This document shows, piece by piece, positions 25,772 through 33,788 of a stretch of 64,000 bases of DNA. Source of the stretch: Aldehydirespirator sp965203635 (GTDB lineage: Bacteria > Actinomycetota > Acidimicrobiia > Acidimicrobiales > Aldehydirespiratoraceae). Numbering within the stretch: position 1 is the first letter of the stretch; each line of letters begins with the position of its first letter. The notes beneath the pieces are model-generated. The model was given only the letters and a program-made list of their open reading frames with translations. It ran no database searches and had not been told where the DNA came from. The translations under genes and the position numbers were made by a program. The DNA lies in contig OZ241903.1 of assembly GCA_965203635.1 (NCBI GenBank), positions 1,240,001-1,304,000 of the forward strand, in the 5' to 3' direction.

Positions 25772-28294
25772 CTAGTCGTCTTGGTCGGGGGAGCCGTTTG
25801 AGCTTGAGGACTCGCTGCCGGCTGCGGCGCCGGCAGGGACGGGGACGGCCACCGTCTCGACCAGGCGGCCGGTGATGCCGCTGATCTTGGGCAGCGGCGG
25901 GAGCTCCATCCCGCCGGTGCGGCGCAGCTCCAGCACCGCGGCGTGGTAGTCCTCGAGGGCCTCGACCGCCTCGGGCCGGTAGTAGCCCCGGCCGTCCAGG
26001 AACGGCCCCACGTCGCGGTCCACGATGGCGCTCACGTCGTCGCCGGTGATGGTCTTGTGGGTCTCCAGGGCGTGGGCCACCGCCAGCACCTCGATGCGGT
26101 TGGCCTCCAGCAGACACCGCGCCGCGTCGTAGCGGTCGGCCAACCGCTGCTCGATCTGGTCGCCCAAGCCCATGCGCAGCAGCTCGCGCTCAGGGTCGTC
26201 CTCGTCGCCCTTGCGCTGACCGCCGCCGATCCCGAACTGGCGCTGCACGGCGTGGCTCGCCAGCGTGTCGCCCATACCCCAGTAGCCGGACATCATGGCG
26301 GCCAGATGGGTGGCGTTGCGCAGATCGCCGCCCACCCCCGAGGAGTTGTCGTCGCCGAAGAACATCCGCTCGCCGGCCAGCGACGCCAGCGACACCTCCA
26401 GGTCGGCCTCGTACTCCGAGCGCCAGTGGGTGAAACGGTCCTCGGGCGGGATGTGCGACACGAAGCCGCCCACCTGGCCCCGGCGCTCGATGGTGGCCAG
26501 ATCGATCATGCGGTGCCGGCTCACCCGGTGCAGGGCCACCGCGTGGCAGGCCTCGTGGATGGCCAGGGCGTGGCGCTCGTGCTCCACGTAGTCGAAGTCG
26601 TCGGCCAGGCCGTGCTCCTTGAGCTGCTTGGCCTTGATCATGTCGGCCCAGGTGATCACCCGCCGGCCGTCGCGGATGGCGGTGATCAACGCCTCGTTGA
26701 CCATGTCCTTGATGGTGGCCCCGGTGGCGTAGGGCGTGATCGTGGCCAGCTTCTCGATGTCGTCGTCGGTGAGCACATGGTCGACCTTGTCGAGGTACCC
26801 CTCGTAGGTGCGCTTGCGGCCCTCCTGGGTCGGATAGCCCACCTTGTAGATCCGGTCGATGCGGCCCGGCCGCAGCATGGCCGGATCGAGGGCCTCGGGC
26901 AGGTTGGAGGCCATCATCACCAGGATCCGGTACTTCGGGGGCGGCTTGGGCCGCATCCCCAGCATCTTGCGCACGATCCGGTTGAAGAACCCGCGAGGCT
27001 TCTTCAGTCCGGACAGCTCGGCCAGCAGAGCCTGGAGCGTGCCCATGCCGCCACCGCCGCCGCCCATCATCATGATCGACTCACGCCGGGGGCCGGCCCA
27101 CGGGTCGCCCCAGCCCTCCCCGGAGCCGTACGCGCCCAGCAAGCCGGCCCGGTCGTAGCCGCCCAGAGCAGCCTCCTGCAGCACTCGCTGCGCGCCCGGC
27201 GACAGGTACGGGAACGACGAGCCCGCCTCGGTGGCGTCACGCAGGAAAGCCGCGAACTGCTCGGAGCCGAAGCCGCCCTGGCCGCCCACCGCCGCGCCCC
27301 GGTTGCCCAGAGCGTCGGCCTCGTCGAAGAAGGCCACCACGCCCCCGTAGCGCAGGGCCAGCTTGCGCAGCTTCCGGAACAGGCCCTTCACCTTGAGGAT
27401 GCCCACCCCGAAGAACATGTTCATGAACGCGCCCGGCTCCACGAACACGAACGGCTTGCCGGTCTCGCCCGCGGCGGCCTCGGCCAGCAGCGTCTTGCCG
27501 GTGCCGGGCGGGCCGTACAGCAGGATGCCGCCCGGGGCGTAGCCGCCGACCTCCTCGATGGACTCGGGGTTCTCCAGGAAGATCAGGTTCTCCCGCACCC
27601 GCTCCTTGACCGGGTCCTGGCCCCACACGTCGTCGAAGCGGGTGTCGATGTCGTCGGGGAAGTAGGTCTCCACGCCACCCCGCGACAGGAACCAGAACAG
27701 CAGCACGAACTGGCTGATCAGCAGCAGCGGGTAGATGATGAAGCGGGCCGCCATCGGCAGCCAGGTGTTGATCCTGCCCGGCAGGCCGATCAGGGCAGCG
27801 ACCGGGTTCTGGTCGGTGAACTGGCCGACGATCACCCCGAACAGCAGCAACCAGAACAGGATCCTCAACACCCGGCCGATACGGAACCGCACCCACGGAT
27901 CCATCAGCGACCGGCGGTTCTCGACCCGCCCGAAGACCTTGATCTTCCAGAACCGGTAGTAGCCCGACCAGTGCTCGGCCACCACGAAGTGCAGCTGGCG
28001 CAACACCTCCAGCCCCAGCAGGATCCAGACCCAGGACTGCTGCTCGACCGTCTCCCAGAAACCGTCGGTCACCGACTTGATGGGGTTGGTGTTGAGCTTC
28101 TGCCACCAGAAGAAGCCGAACAGCACCGACCCGAGGATCAGGTACTTGGAGCGGTCCCACGGGTCGAGGCGGCGGCGGGTCCTGCGCTCGGCGTCGCGAG
28201 GCCGCGACGTGGTCGAGCCGAGGGTCATCACCGGCTCGGCCGCCCGCTTCGACCCGGCCCGCTCCCGGCGCTTGCGCCACAGCCGCAGACGCAT
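25772..28294 (-). CDS. Membrane-bound FtsH-like AAA protease with a long AAA insertion
   Basis: An 840-residue protein. The N-terminal 220 residues hold about four membrane helices (LILGSVLFGFFWW, WVWILLGLEVL, LFWLLLFGVIVG, IIYPLLLISQFVLLFW). The AAA domain has GPPGTGKT near residue 266, VVAFFDEADALG, and NLPEALDPAMLRPGRIDR. Between Walker B and sensor 1 there is an extra segment of about 100 residues with a Met/Gly run (MMMGGGGGGMG). The protease part has AIHEACHAVALH (HExxH) near 580 and GVGGDLRNATHLAAMM as in FtsH. It should extract and degrade membrane proteins. It lies 5 bp after a lipoprotein gene. Confidence 0.88.
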   Translation of the reverse strand: MRLRLWRKRRERAGSKRAAEPVMTLGSTTSRPRDAERRTRRRLDPWDRSKYLILGSVLFGFFWWQKLNTNPIKSVTDGFWETVEQQSWVWILLGLEVLRQLHFVVAEHWSGYYRFWKIKVFGRVENRRSLMDPWVRFRIGRVLRILFWLLLFGVIVGQFTDQNPVAALIGLPGRINTWLPMAARFIIYPLLLISQFVLLFWFLSRGGVETYFPDDIDTRFDDVWGQDPVKERVRENLIFLENPESIEEVGGYAPGGILLYGPPGTGKTLLAEAAAGETGKPFVFVEPGAFMNMFFGVGILKVKGLFRKLRKLALRYGGVVAFFDEADALGNRGAAVGGQGGFGSEQFAAFLRDATEAGSSFPYLSPGAQRVLQEAALGGYDRAGLLGAYGSGEGWGDPWAGPRRESIMMMGGGGGGMGTLQALLAELSGLKKPRGFFNRIVRKMLGMRPKPPPKYRILVMMASNLPEALDPAMLRPGRIDRIYKVGYPTQEGRKRTYEGYLDKVDHVLTDDDIEKLATITPYATGATIKDMVNEALITAIRDGRRVITWADMIKAKQLKEHGLADDFDYVEHERHALAIHEACHAVALHRVSRHRMIDLATIERRGQVGGFVSHIPPEDRFTHWRSEYEADLEVSLASLAGERMFFGDDNSSGVGGDLRNATHLAAMMSGYWGMGDTLASHAVQRQFGIGGGQRKGDEDDPERELLRMGLGDQIEQRLADRYDAARCLLEANRIEVLAVAHALETHKTITGDDVSAIVDRDVGPFLDGRGYYRPEAVEALEDYHAAVLELRRTGGMELPPLPKISGITGRLVETVAVPVPAGAAAGSESSSSNGSPDQDD

Positions 28295-28299
28295 CGCCT

Positions 28300-28926
28300 C
28301 TAGTCCTCCACCGTGAAGGTGCGCATGACCTCGTTGATCTCGGCGAGGTTGGCGTTGTAGCAGCCGAGGGTGCACACGACGTGGAGGTGGTACACCTTGC
28401 TGCCGAGGCTGTCGATCAGCACCAGCCGGTCGGACACGAAGGCCTCTCCGCTCTCGGTGACCTGCTTCCAGGCCATGCGGTGGCCCGAGACGTCACCGAC
28501 AGTCACCAGGTCGTGGCGGACCTGCTCCACCATTCCCGGGTCGACGGTGAGTTCCGGGAAGAACAGGTCGGGCCTCACTTGGGCCTGCATCCGGCGATCG
28601 ACCGGCTGAACCTCCACGTAGCCCTGCACGTAGTCGAACGAACCGGCGAGGCCCGCTGGGGCCGCGTCGAACTCAGCCCTCCACGGCCAGACGAACTCTC
28701 CGTAGATCGGCTGGATGTCGTCGTCGGGCGCGATGGTGAAGTTGACGGCACCCTCGGACACGACCTGCCAGTCCTCGGGGATCTTCAGGAAGACGGTCTC
28801 GTCGTCGTTCTCGACGTACTCGTAGCCCGACCGCCCGCACCCCGCGGCCAGGACGGCCGTCGCCACCAGCACCAGCGGAACGGCGCGTGCCCACGAAGCG
28901 AGCCTCATCCCTCCATTCAATCGCAT
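28300..28926 (-). CDS. Predicted lipoprotein, function unknown
   Basis: A 208-residue protein with a signal peptide ending in the lipobox LAAGC. The mature part has alternating strands (ETVFLKIPEDWQVVSE, VNFTIAPDDD) resembling DUF-type lipoproteins with a PsbP/Mog1-like fold, ending EINEVMRTFTVED. Two Cys (CTLGC) could pair outside the cell. ATG 28926 is used; ATG 28908 six codons later also gives a normal signal peptide. It lies directly before the FtsH-like protease, so it may be its partner or substrate adaptor at the membrane. Confidence 0.75.
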   Translation of the reverse strand: MRLNGGMRLASWARAVPLVLVATAVLAAGCGRSGYEYVENDDETVFLKIPEDWQVVSEGAVNFTIAPDDDIQPIYGEFVWPWRAEFDAAPAGLAGSFDYVQGYVEVQPVDRRMQAQVRPDLFFPELTVDPGMVEQVRHDLVTVGDVSGHRMAWKQVTESGEAFVSDRLVLIDSLGSKVYHLHVVCTLGCYNANLAEINEVMRTFTVED

Positions 28927-28960
28927 TCGCGGCCCGATTACGAGAGCGGGGCTCTTGCTC

Positions 28961-29167
28961 CCCGCTCCTGTTCGCTGCGCTCACGGGCCGCTCTTGTTCG
29001 CTGCGCTCACGGGCCGCTCGGGCCCGGCGAGCTCCCCGCTCCTGTTCGCTGCGCTCACGGGCCGCTCGGGCCCCTTGCTCCCCGCTCCTGTTCGCTGCGC
29101 TCACGGGCCGCTCGGGCCCGGCGAGCTCCCCGCTCCTGTTCGCTGCGACCTGAGGGCCGCTCGGGCC
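28961..29167. repeat. Tandem cluster of the dispersed CCCGCTC element, about five copies
   Basis: Copies start near 28961, 28991 (partial), 29035, 29081 and 29128, with a period of about 46 bp. Each has GTTCGCTGCGCTCACGGGCC followed by GCTCGGGCC. The last copy differs in the middle (GCGACCTGAGGGCC). The cluster fills the gap between the lipoprotein and LLM genes. On the minus strand all copies keep an open frame for PERPVSAANRSG or RERSEQER. Confidence 0.88.
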
Positions 29168-29175
29168 CGGCGAGC

Positions 29176-30033
29176 TCAACCCAGCGCGGCCTCGGCCAGG
29201 AGATCCACCTGGGCGAGGTCGGCCATGGTGGGCACGAACGTGTACTCGTCGACGCCGATGGCTGCGAAGTCGCGCACCGCGGCGGTCACGTCGGCAGCCC
29301 GCTGGTAGGCACCCTCGGCGAACATGCGGGCCCGGTCGCCCTGGTAGCCGTAGTAGTCGAACAGGTAGTCGACATTGGGGTCGTCGCCCAAGGCGAAGTA
29401 GTGCATGACCATGATGGTCGGGGCACCGTCGCGGCCCGCCTCGCGCCAGGCGGCCCGCACCTGCTCGGCCATCTCGTGGGTGTCGGCCGGACCCCGCGAC
29501 GAGACGCTCCAACCCACGCCGTGGCGCACGATACGGGGGATGGCGGCATCAAGGCCGCCCCCGAAGAAGATCGGGACGGCGCCATCGCGTGCCGGCGGCA
29601 GCGTCGACGGCCGGGCCCTGCCCTCGGCGGGCTGGGCGCGCCACTCGGCGTGCATGGTCTCCAGGTCGGCGTCGAGGCGGCGGCCGCGGGTGCCGAAACT
29701 GCGGCCGGTGGCCTCGTAGTCGTCGGGACGGCGGCCCACACCGATGCCCAGCATGAAGCGACCGCCGCTGATCTGGTCGACCGACGCGGCCTGCTTGGCC
29801 ACCATCACCGGGCTGCGAGCCGGCGCGAGCAGCACGTTGGTGCGCAGGCCGACGCGGTCGGTGGCGGCCGCGGCCGCGGCCATGGCGGTGAGCGACTCGA
29901 AGCCGGGGTACACGATCCGGTCGATGGCCGTGAGCACATCGAACCCGGCCTCCTCGGCCCGGCGGGCCCAGGCCAGCAGCAGCTCGCCGCCGGTGCCCTT
30001 GGTGGTGACGGGCAGCCCGATGCCGACCCTCAT
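29176..30033 (-). CDS. LLM-class flavin-dependent oxidoreductase (probably F420-dependent)
   Basis: A 285-residue luciferase-like barrel: MRVGIGLPVTTKGTGGE, FDVLTAIDRIVYPGFE, RVGLRTNVLLAPARSPVMVA, DQISGGRFMLGIGVGRRPDD and VPIFFGGGLDAAIPRI. It is a distinct subgroup from the enzyme at 19375. A catabolic monooxygenase or dehydrogenase role is likely. Seven copies of its ATG, 17 or 18 bp apart, lie upstream and make short coupled ORFs; the ATG at 30033 is the last and the one in frame. The dispersed-element cluster follows its stop. Confidence 0.85.
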   Translation of the reverse strand: MRVGIGLPVTTKGTGGELLLAWARRAEEAGFDVLTAIDRIVYPGFESLTAMAAAAAATDRVGLRTNVLLAPARSPVMVAKQAASVDQISGGRFMLGIGVGRRPDDYEATGRSFGTRGRRLDADLETMHAEWRAQPAEGRARPSTLPPARDGAVPIFFGGGLDAAIPRIVRHGVGWSVSSRGPADTHEMAEQVRAAWREAGRDGAPTIMVMHYFALGDDPNVDYLFDYYGYQGDRARMFAEGAYQRAADVTAAVRDFAAIGVDEYTFVPTMADLAQVDLLAEAALG

Positions 30034-30154
30034 GTCAGTCCCCCGCTCATATCAGTGCCTCCCTCATATCAGTGCCTCCCTCATGTCAGTCCCCCGCTCA
30101 TTTTCAGTCCCCCACTCATGTCAGTGCCCCGCTCATTTTCGGTCCCCCGCTCAT
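30034..30154 (-). repeat. Micro-ORF chain before the LLM gene: 17/18-bp units each with an ATG
   Basis: On the minus strand ATG codons lie at 30154, 30136, 30119, 30101, 30084, 30067 and 30050, then the real start at 30033; spacings are 18, 17, 18, 17, 17, 17 and 17. The 17-bp units end in TGA overlapping the next ATG (MREALI twice, MSGGLT). An 18-bp unit joins two units into one 12-codon ORF (MSGGPKMSGALT, MSGGLKMSGGLT). GGGAGG or GGGGGA before the ATGs can act as ribosome sites. The downstream gene starts MRVGIG, related to the unit start. Confidence 0.88.
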
Positions 30155-30237
30155 GTCAGTCCCCGACTTCGCGCCGATCATCAGGCGACCACCCCGGCGG
30201 GCGCTACGGGCGTCCGCTTGCTCGCACGGGCTTCGCC
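30155..30237. other. Short region after the ETF gene without recognisable gene
   Basis: The 83 bases between the micro-ORF chain and the ETF stop hold an imperfect dyad, GCTTGCTCGCACGGGCTTCG followed by CCCTACTCGCTCGCAAG. It could form a hairpin that ends ETF transcription. Nothing else was seen. Confidence 0.35.
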
Positions 30238-32103
30238 CTACTCGCTCGCAAGTCGAACACCCGCATCCCCCGCCTGGCTGTCGGATGAACGTATCCGGTC
30301 GCCCACGCCCCGCCTGTTCAGTTCGGCCGTCAACTCCGGCACGATCGTCTGCCACTCGCCGATCAGGCCGACATCCACCTGATCGAAGATCTCGGCCTCC
30401 GGATCCGAGTTGACCGCCATGAGCACGCCGGCGTTGCGGATGCCGACCGTGTGGTTGAAGCGGCCGCTGGAACCCACCGCCACCAGCAGCCGGGGCGACA
30501 CCGCGTGCCCGGTGACCCCGATCTGGCGGCCGCGGGGCACCCAGCCCTGGTCGGTGACCCTCCGGGTGGCGCCCAGCGCAGCGTCCCCGAGAGCCTCTCT
30601 CAAGTCGTCGATCACCGGATAGCCGTCGGGGTCCACGCCCACACCGACGGCCACCACCGTGCGGGCCCGGCGCAGCTCGCCGGTGTCGGCGTCGTCGCGC
30701 TCGACCGCCACCGTGCGGATCCGGGCGGGCGGGGGCGCCGGGAGCAGCTCGGCCTCGGGCTCGGCGGCATCGACGCGGGGCGGCCGCAGGGCCAGGACGC
30801 CGGGGCGGATCGTGGCCATCTGCACCGGCGAGCGCGACAGGATCGGCACCTGGAGGCGACCGCCGAACGCGGGTTTCCAGGCCACCAGACGACCGCCGGG
30901 GCTGACTTCGAGCCCGACGGCGTCGCCGGTGAGTCCCCAGCCGCAGCGGGCAGCCACGACGGAGGCGACAACCCGGCCCGAACGGGTCCCCTCCACCAGC
31001 AGCCCCCACGGCAGCCGCTCAGCCGCGGCCGCCGCCAGCGCGGCAGCCTGCTCGGAGGGCTCCCCGGCCGATTCGATCAACAGCAGCCGGTCGGCGCCCG
31101 CGGCCCCAAGCCCGGACCGGTCGGCCGCGTCGGCGATGGTGGTGACCGCAGTGACGGTTCCCGAGATCCACGCCGCGAGCTCGGCCGCCTCTCCCAGCAG
31201 CTCGGCGCCCACCCCCGGCTCGGTGAAGAAGCACCACACCGACCGTTCGCCGACCTCGGCGTGGGCCCCGTCGGTGCCGGCCTCCAGCAGGGCCGCACTG
31301 CCCGGCGAGGCGTCGGCGGCGGCATCATCGGATTCGGGGGCGTCGACGAAGGCGCCGAACTCCTCGAGCATGTCCACCGCCTCAGCCACCGAGGCGGCCC
31401 GCAAGGCACGCCTGGTGGCGGTGAGCACCCGGACCGGGCCGACCGATGTGGGCGAACCCGCAGCGCCGAGCTGCTCGACAGGCACGTCCAGGTCGGCCGC
31501 CGCCAGCCGCACGATGCGGTCATCGGCCACCTCGGCGTACACCTCGGGCGGAGCCTTCGACGGCGCGCACAGCCGCTCGGCGGCCGACAGCGCGACGGGC
31601 AGGTCGCCGGCGACGGCCCGGTAGCCGTCGTCGGTCTCCAGCCGGGCAGTGAAGGCACGGCCGTCCACCTCCAGGTCCCGTACCCCGGCCGCGAAGGGCA
31701 GGCCCAGCAGCTCGGCCACCTCGACGGGCACCTGGCCGGTGTCGGAGTCGAGCGAGTTGAGCCCGGCCAGCACCAGGTCGAACGGCCCCTCGCGCCGGAT
31801 GGCCGCGGCCAGCGCCACCGCAGTGGCCAGCGTGTCGCTGCCGGCGAAGGCCGGATCGCAGAGGTGGACGCCCCGGTGGGCGCCGCAGGCGATCATCTCC
31901 CGCAGGGCGTCGGCGGCCGCGGGCGGCCCCATGGTGAACACCACGACCTCGCCGTCGGCGCCGGCCAGCTCGACCGCCTTGGCGTTGGCCCGCCGGCAGT
32001 AGGCGTTGACCTCCAGCGGCACGCCGTCCCGCACCAGACGCCCCTCGTGCATCCGGAACTCGACCGGGGCAGGGATCTGCTTGACCAGAACGGCGATCTT
32101 CAC
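30238..32103 (-). CDS. Fused electron-transfer flavoprotein (beta plus alpha subunits)
   Basis: A 621-residue single chain. Residues 1 to about 250 are EtfB-like (KIAVLVKQIPAPVEFR, LVLAGLNSLDSDTGQVPVEV, a DGYR segment). After a linker with acidic residues the rest is EtfA-like (LLVEGTRSGRVVASVVAARC, then VAVGSSGRFNHTVGIRNAGV, AVNSDPEAEIFDQVDVGLIG). The latter is the FAD-binding signature of the alpha subunit. It carries electrons from acyl-CoA dehydrogenases to the membrane. The gene is separate from the dehydrogenase at 10205 but shares the GTATAC leader. GTG 32103 follows that site by 8 bp. Subunit fusion is unusual in bacteria. Confidence 0.9.
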   Translation of the reverse strand: MKIAVLVKQIPAPVEFRMHEGRLVRDGVPLEVNAYCRRANAKAVELAGADGEVVVFTMGPPAAADALREMIACGAHRGVHLCDPAFAGSDTLATAVALAAAIRREGPFDLVLAGLNSLDSDTGQVPVEVAELLGLPFAAGVRDLEVDGRAFTARLETDDGYRAVAGDLPVALSAAERLCAPSKAPPEVYAEVADDRIVRLAAADLDVPVEQLGAAGSPTSVGPVRVLTATRRALRAASVAEAVDMLEEFGAFVDAPESDDAAADASPGSAALLEAGTDGAHAEVGERSVWCFFTEPGVGAELLGEAAELAAWISGTVTAVTTIADAADRSGLGAAGADRLLLIESAGEPSEQAAALAAAAAERLPWGLLVEGTRSGRVVASVVAARCGWGLTGDAVGLEVSPGGRLVAWKPAFGGRLQVPILSRSPVQMATIRPGVLALRPPRVDAAEPEAELLPAPPPARIRTVAVERDDADTGELRRARTVVAVGVGVDPDGYPVIDDLREALGDAALGATRRVTDQGWVPRGRQIGVTGHAVSPRLLVAVGSSGRFNHTVGIRNAGVLMAVNSDPEAEIFDQVDVGLIGEWQTIVPELTAELNRRGVGDRIRSSDSQAGDAGVRLASE

Positions 32104-32111
32104 GGCGTTCT

Positions 32112-32117
32112 GTATAC
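32112..32117 (-). promoter_or_regulatory. GTATAC site directly before the fused ETF gene
   Basis: Read on the minus strand, AACGGTATACAGAACGCCGTG: TATACA ends seven bases before the GTG at 32103. This suits a leaderless -10 or an operator over the start. Confidence 0.65.
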
Positions 32118-32147
32118 CGTTTCCGCGGTCAAATCCAGGTACCGGCC

Positions 32148-32276
32148 AGCTCGGCCTCTGGCTGGTTTCCCGCTCCTGTTCGCTTCGCTCACGGGCCGCT
32201 CGGGCCTGCCGCCCGCTCCTATTCGCTGCGCTCACGGGCCGCTCGGGCCCGGGGGGCCTCGCAAGCTCGGCCTCTG
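32148..32276. repeat. Dispersed element, two core copies, bounded by 13-bp direct repeats
   Basis: AGCTCGGCCTCTG at 32148-32160 and again at 32264-32276 enclose 103 bp with two cores (starting 32169 and 32212) of the CCCGCTCCTGTTCGCT...CTCGGGCC type. The element lies between the SDR stop and the ETF promoter. Confidence 0.8.
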
Positions 32277-33047
32277 TCAGTAGCCGATGACGGCGCCCCC
32301 GTCGACGCGCACGACCGACCCGGTTACGAAGCTGGCCCGGGCGCTGCACAGGAACGTCACCACATCGGCCAGCTCGGCGGCCCGGCCGAACCGGCCCACC
32401 GGTATCGACGCCCGATGGCGGACCCGCACCGCCTCGGCGGTGATGCCCTCGGCCGCAGCCCGAGCCTCCTGGGAGCGGGCCAGCGCCCCGGTGTCGAACT
32501 GGCCGGGCACCACCACGTTGACCAGCACCTCGGGCGCCAGCTCGATGGCCAGCGAGCGGGCCGCAGCCGCCACGCCGCTGCGGAACACCCCCGACAGGGC
32601 CAGCTCGGGCGAGGCCTCCACCACCGACCGGGCGGTGATGTACACCAGGCGCCCGTAGCCTCCGGCCCGCAAGTGCGGGATCGCGGCCCTCGTGACCGCC
32701 AGCGCGGGCCGCAGCATCCGCTCGTAGGCGGCCACCTCGTCGGCCGCCGACACCTCCGTCATGCCTCCCGGAGGTCCGCCGCTGGTGTTGACCACGCAGA
32801 TATCGAGGCCGCCGAGCAGGGACGCGGCCTCGTCCACCATGCGGGCGGGCTCGCCGTCGGCGGTCAGATCGCCGACCACGGCCACCGCACCCGGTAGCGA
32901 CCCGGCGATCTCGGCGGCCAGCTCGGCCCGGCGCCCCGAGACGGCCACCAGCGCGCCCTCGGCGGCCAGGCTCTCCGCGGTGGCCCGCCCCAGCCCCGCG
33001 GTGGAGCCGAACACGATCGCCCGCCGCCCCGCCAGTCCCAGATCCAT
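32277..33047 (-). CDS. SDR-family protein lacking the usual Tyr/Lys pair
   Basis: A 256-residue Rossmann protein. MDLGLAGRRAIVFGSTAGLG is the cofactor motif (GxxxGxG-like) and CVVNTSGGPPGG matches the NNAG strand. The catalytic YxxxK is absent: the region reads ASPELALSGVFRSGVAAAAR, as in the SDR subgroup with 'LSNxxRxGV'. That subgroup's chemistry is unclear. ATG 33047 was preferred over an upstream ATG at 33134, since the Rossmann strand begins at once. It precedes the ETF gene on the same strand but a dispersed element and the ETF promoter separate them. Confidence 0.8.
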   Translation of the reverse strand: MDLGLAGRRAIVFGSTAGLGRATAESLAAEGALVAVSGRRAELAAEIAGSLPGAVAVVGDLTADGEPARMVDEAASLLGGLDICVVNTSGGPPGGMTEVSAADEVAAYERMLRPALAVTRAAIPHLRAGGYGRLVYITARSVVEASPELALSGVFRSGVAAAARSLAIELAPEVLVNVVVPGQFDTGALARSQEARAAAEGITAEAVRVRHRASIPVGRFGRAAELADVVTFLCSARASFVTGSVVRVDGGAVIGY

Positions 33048-33164
33048 GAGGCGGGAAGCTAGCGGCCGGGTCCGGCCCGGCCCGAGTCGGCAGTACGGAT
33101 GATCATCGAACGGCGTTCTGCCGCCCAAGTCCAAAGTTCATTGGCTTGCGATCATTTAACCCAA

Positions 33165-33190
33165 AGAAATCGGCCTTTTCTTTGTGTCAC
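33165..33190. other. AT-rich hairpin in the leader of the RidA operon
   Basis: AAAGAAATCGGCCTTTTCTTT forms a short stem (AAAGAAA with TTTCTTT). It lies in the divergent gap between the SDR and RidA genes, which is AT-richer than the average. It may be a transcription terminator for unwanted readthrough or part of the promoter region. Confidence 0.35.
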
Positions 33191-33227
33191 CGAGTCGGCA
33201 GGGTTGGCGTGCCGCCCGATAGGGTCG

Positions 33228-33233
33228 GTATAC
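33228..33233 (+). promoter_or_regulatory. GTATAC site before the RidA-IOR operon
   Basis: GTCGGTATACAAGAT lies 33 bp before the ATG at 33267. It has the shared GGTATACAAG form. A -10 reading (TATACA) would give a short leader with the GGGAGGA ribosome site. Confidence 0.6.
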
Positions 33234-33266
33234 AAGATTCGGCGGACGGTCACGGGAGGATCCGAC

Positions 33267-33734
33267 ATGTCCTACGAGCAGGCGGCCCGCGACGCCGGCG
33301 TCGATCTCGACATGCCCCTGCTGAGAGCGGGCAACTTCGACCTGGTGGCCCAGGTCCACGACGTGCTGTTCGTGTCGGGCTCCATCGCGCTGGCCCCCGG
33401 AGGCGGCGGGATCGCGCACATCGGCCGTCTAGGCGGCGACATGGACATAGAAGCCGGACAGGCCAGCGCCCGGGGTGCGGCCGAGGCCATCCTGGCGTCG
33501 GTGCACCAGCACCTGGGCAGCCTCGACGAGGTGCTGCGGGTGGTGCGGCTCACCGGGTACGTGGCCAGCGACCCCGGCTTCAACGCCCAACCCAAGGTGA
33601 TCAACGGCGCCAGCGACCTGATGATCGAGGTGTTCGGCGAGGCCGGCAGGCACGCCCGCTCCGCCATCGGGGTGGCCGAGCTTCCCCTCGGCGCCTCGGT
33701 CGAGGTCGAAGCCATACTCCAGACCAAGCCCTGA
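33267..33734 (+). CDS. RidA/YjgF-family protein
   Basis: A 155-residue protein. VHDVLFVSGSIA, DLMIEVFGEAGRHARSAIGV and ELPLGASVEVEAIL follow the RidA trimer fold, including the conserved Arg (HARSAIGV) that binds the carboxylate of an imine. RidA-type enzymes hydrolyse 2-imino acids; some act as aminomuconate deaminases in aromatic degradation. It is the first gene of an operon with a GlcG-like protein, an ABM-like protein and an indolepyruvate oxidoreductase. ATG 33267 follows GGGAGGA. Confidence 0.88.
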   Translation: MSYEQAARDAGVDLDMPLLRAGNFDLVAQVHDVLFVSGSIALAPGGGGIAHIGRLGGDMDIEAGQASARGAAEAILASVHQHLGSLDEVLRVVRLTGYVASDPGFNAQPKVINGASDLMIEVFGEAGRHARSAIGVAELPLGASVEVEAILQTKP

Positions 33735-33740
33735 CCAGCA

Positions 33741-33788
33741 TCCCCCCCCCTACTCCCTCCCTACTCACTCCCCCTCCCGCCCTTCCCC
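33741..33788 (-). other. C-rich tract; minus strand can form a G-quadruplex
   Basis: The 79-bp gap after RidA is almost purely C and T on the plus strand. On the minus strand it reads GGGAAGGGCGGGAGGGGG and further G-runs, fitting G3-N1-2 quadruplex rules. It lies between two genes of an operon, before AGGAGC and the ATG at 33814. It could affect transcription elongation or act as a Rho-loading tract on the C-rich RNA. Confidence 0.45.

Noticed and set aside
28673..29512. Arg- and Glu-rich minus-strand open frame over the repeat cluster
   Set aside because: Composition comes from the repeated element (RERSEQER units); no homology-like domain is visible.
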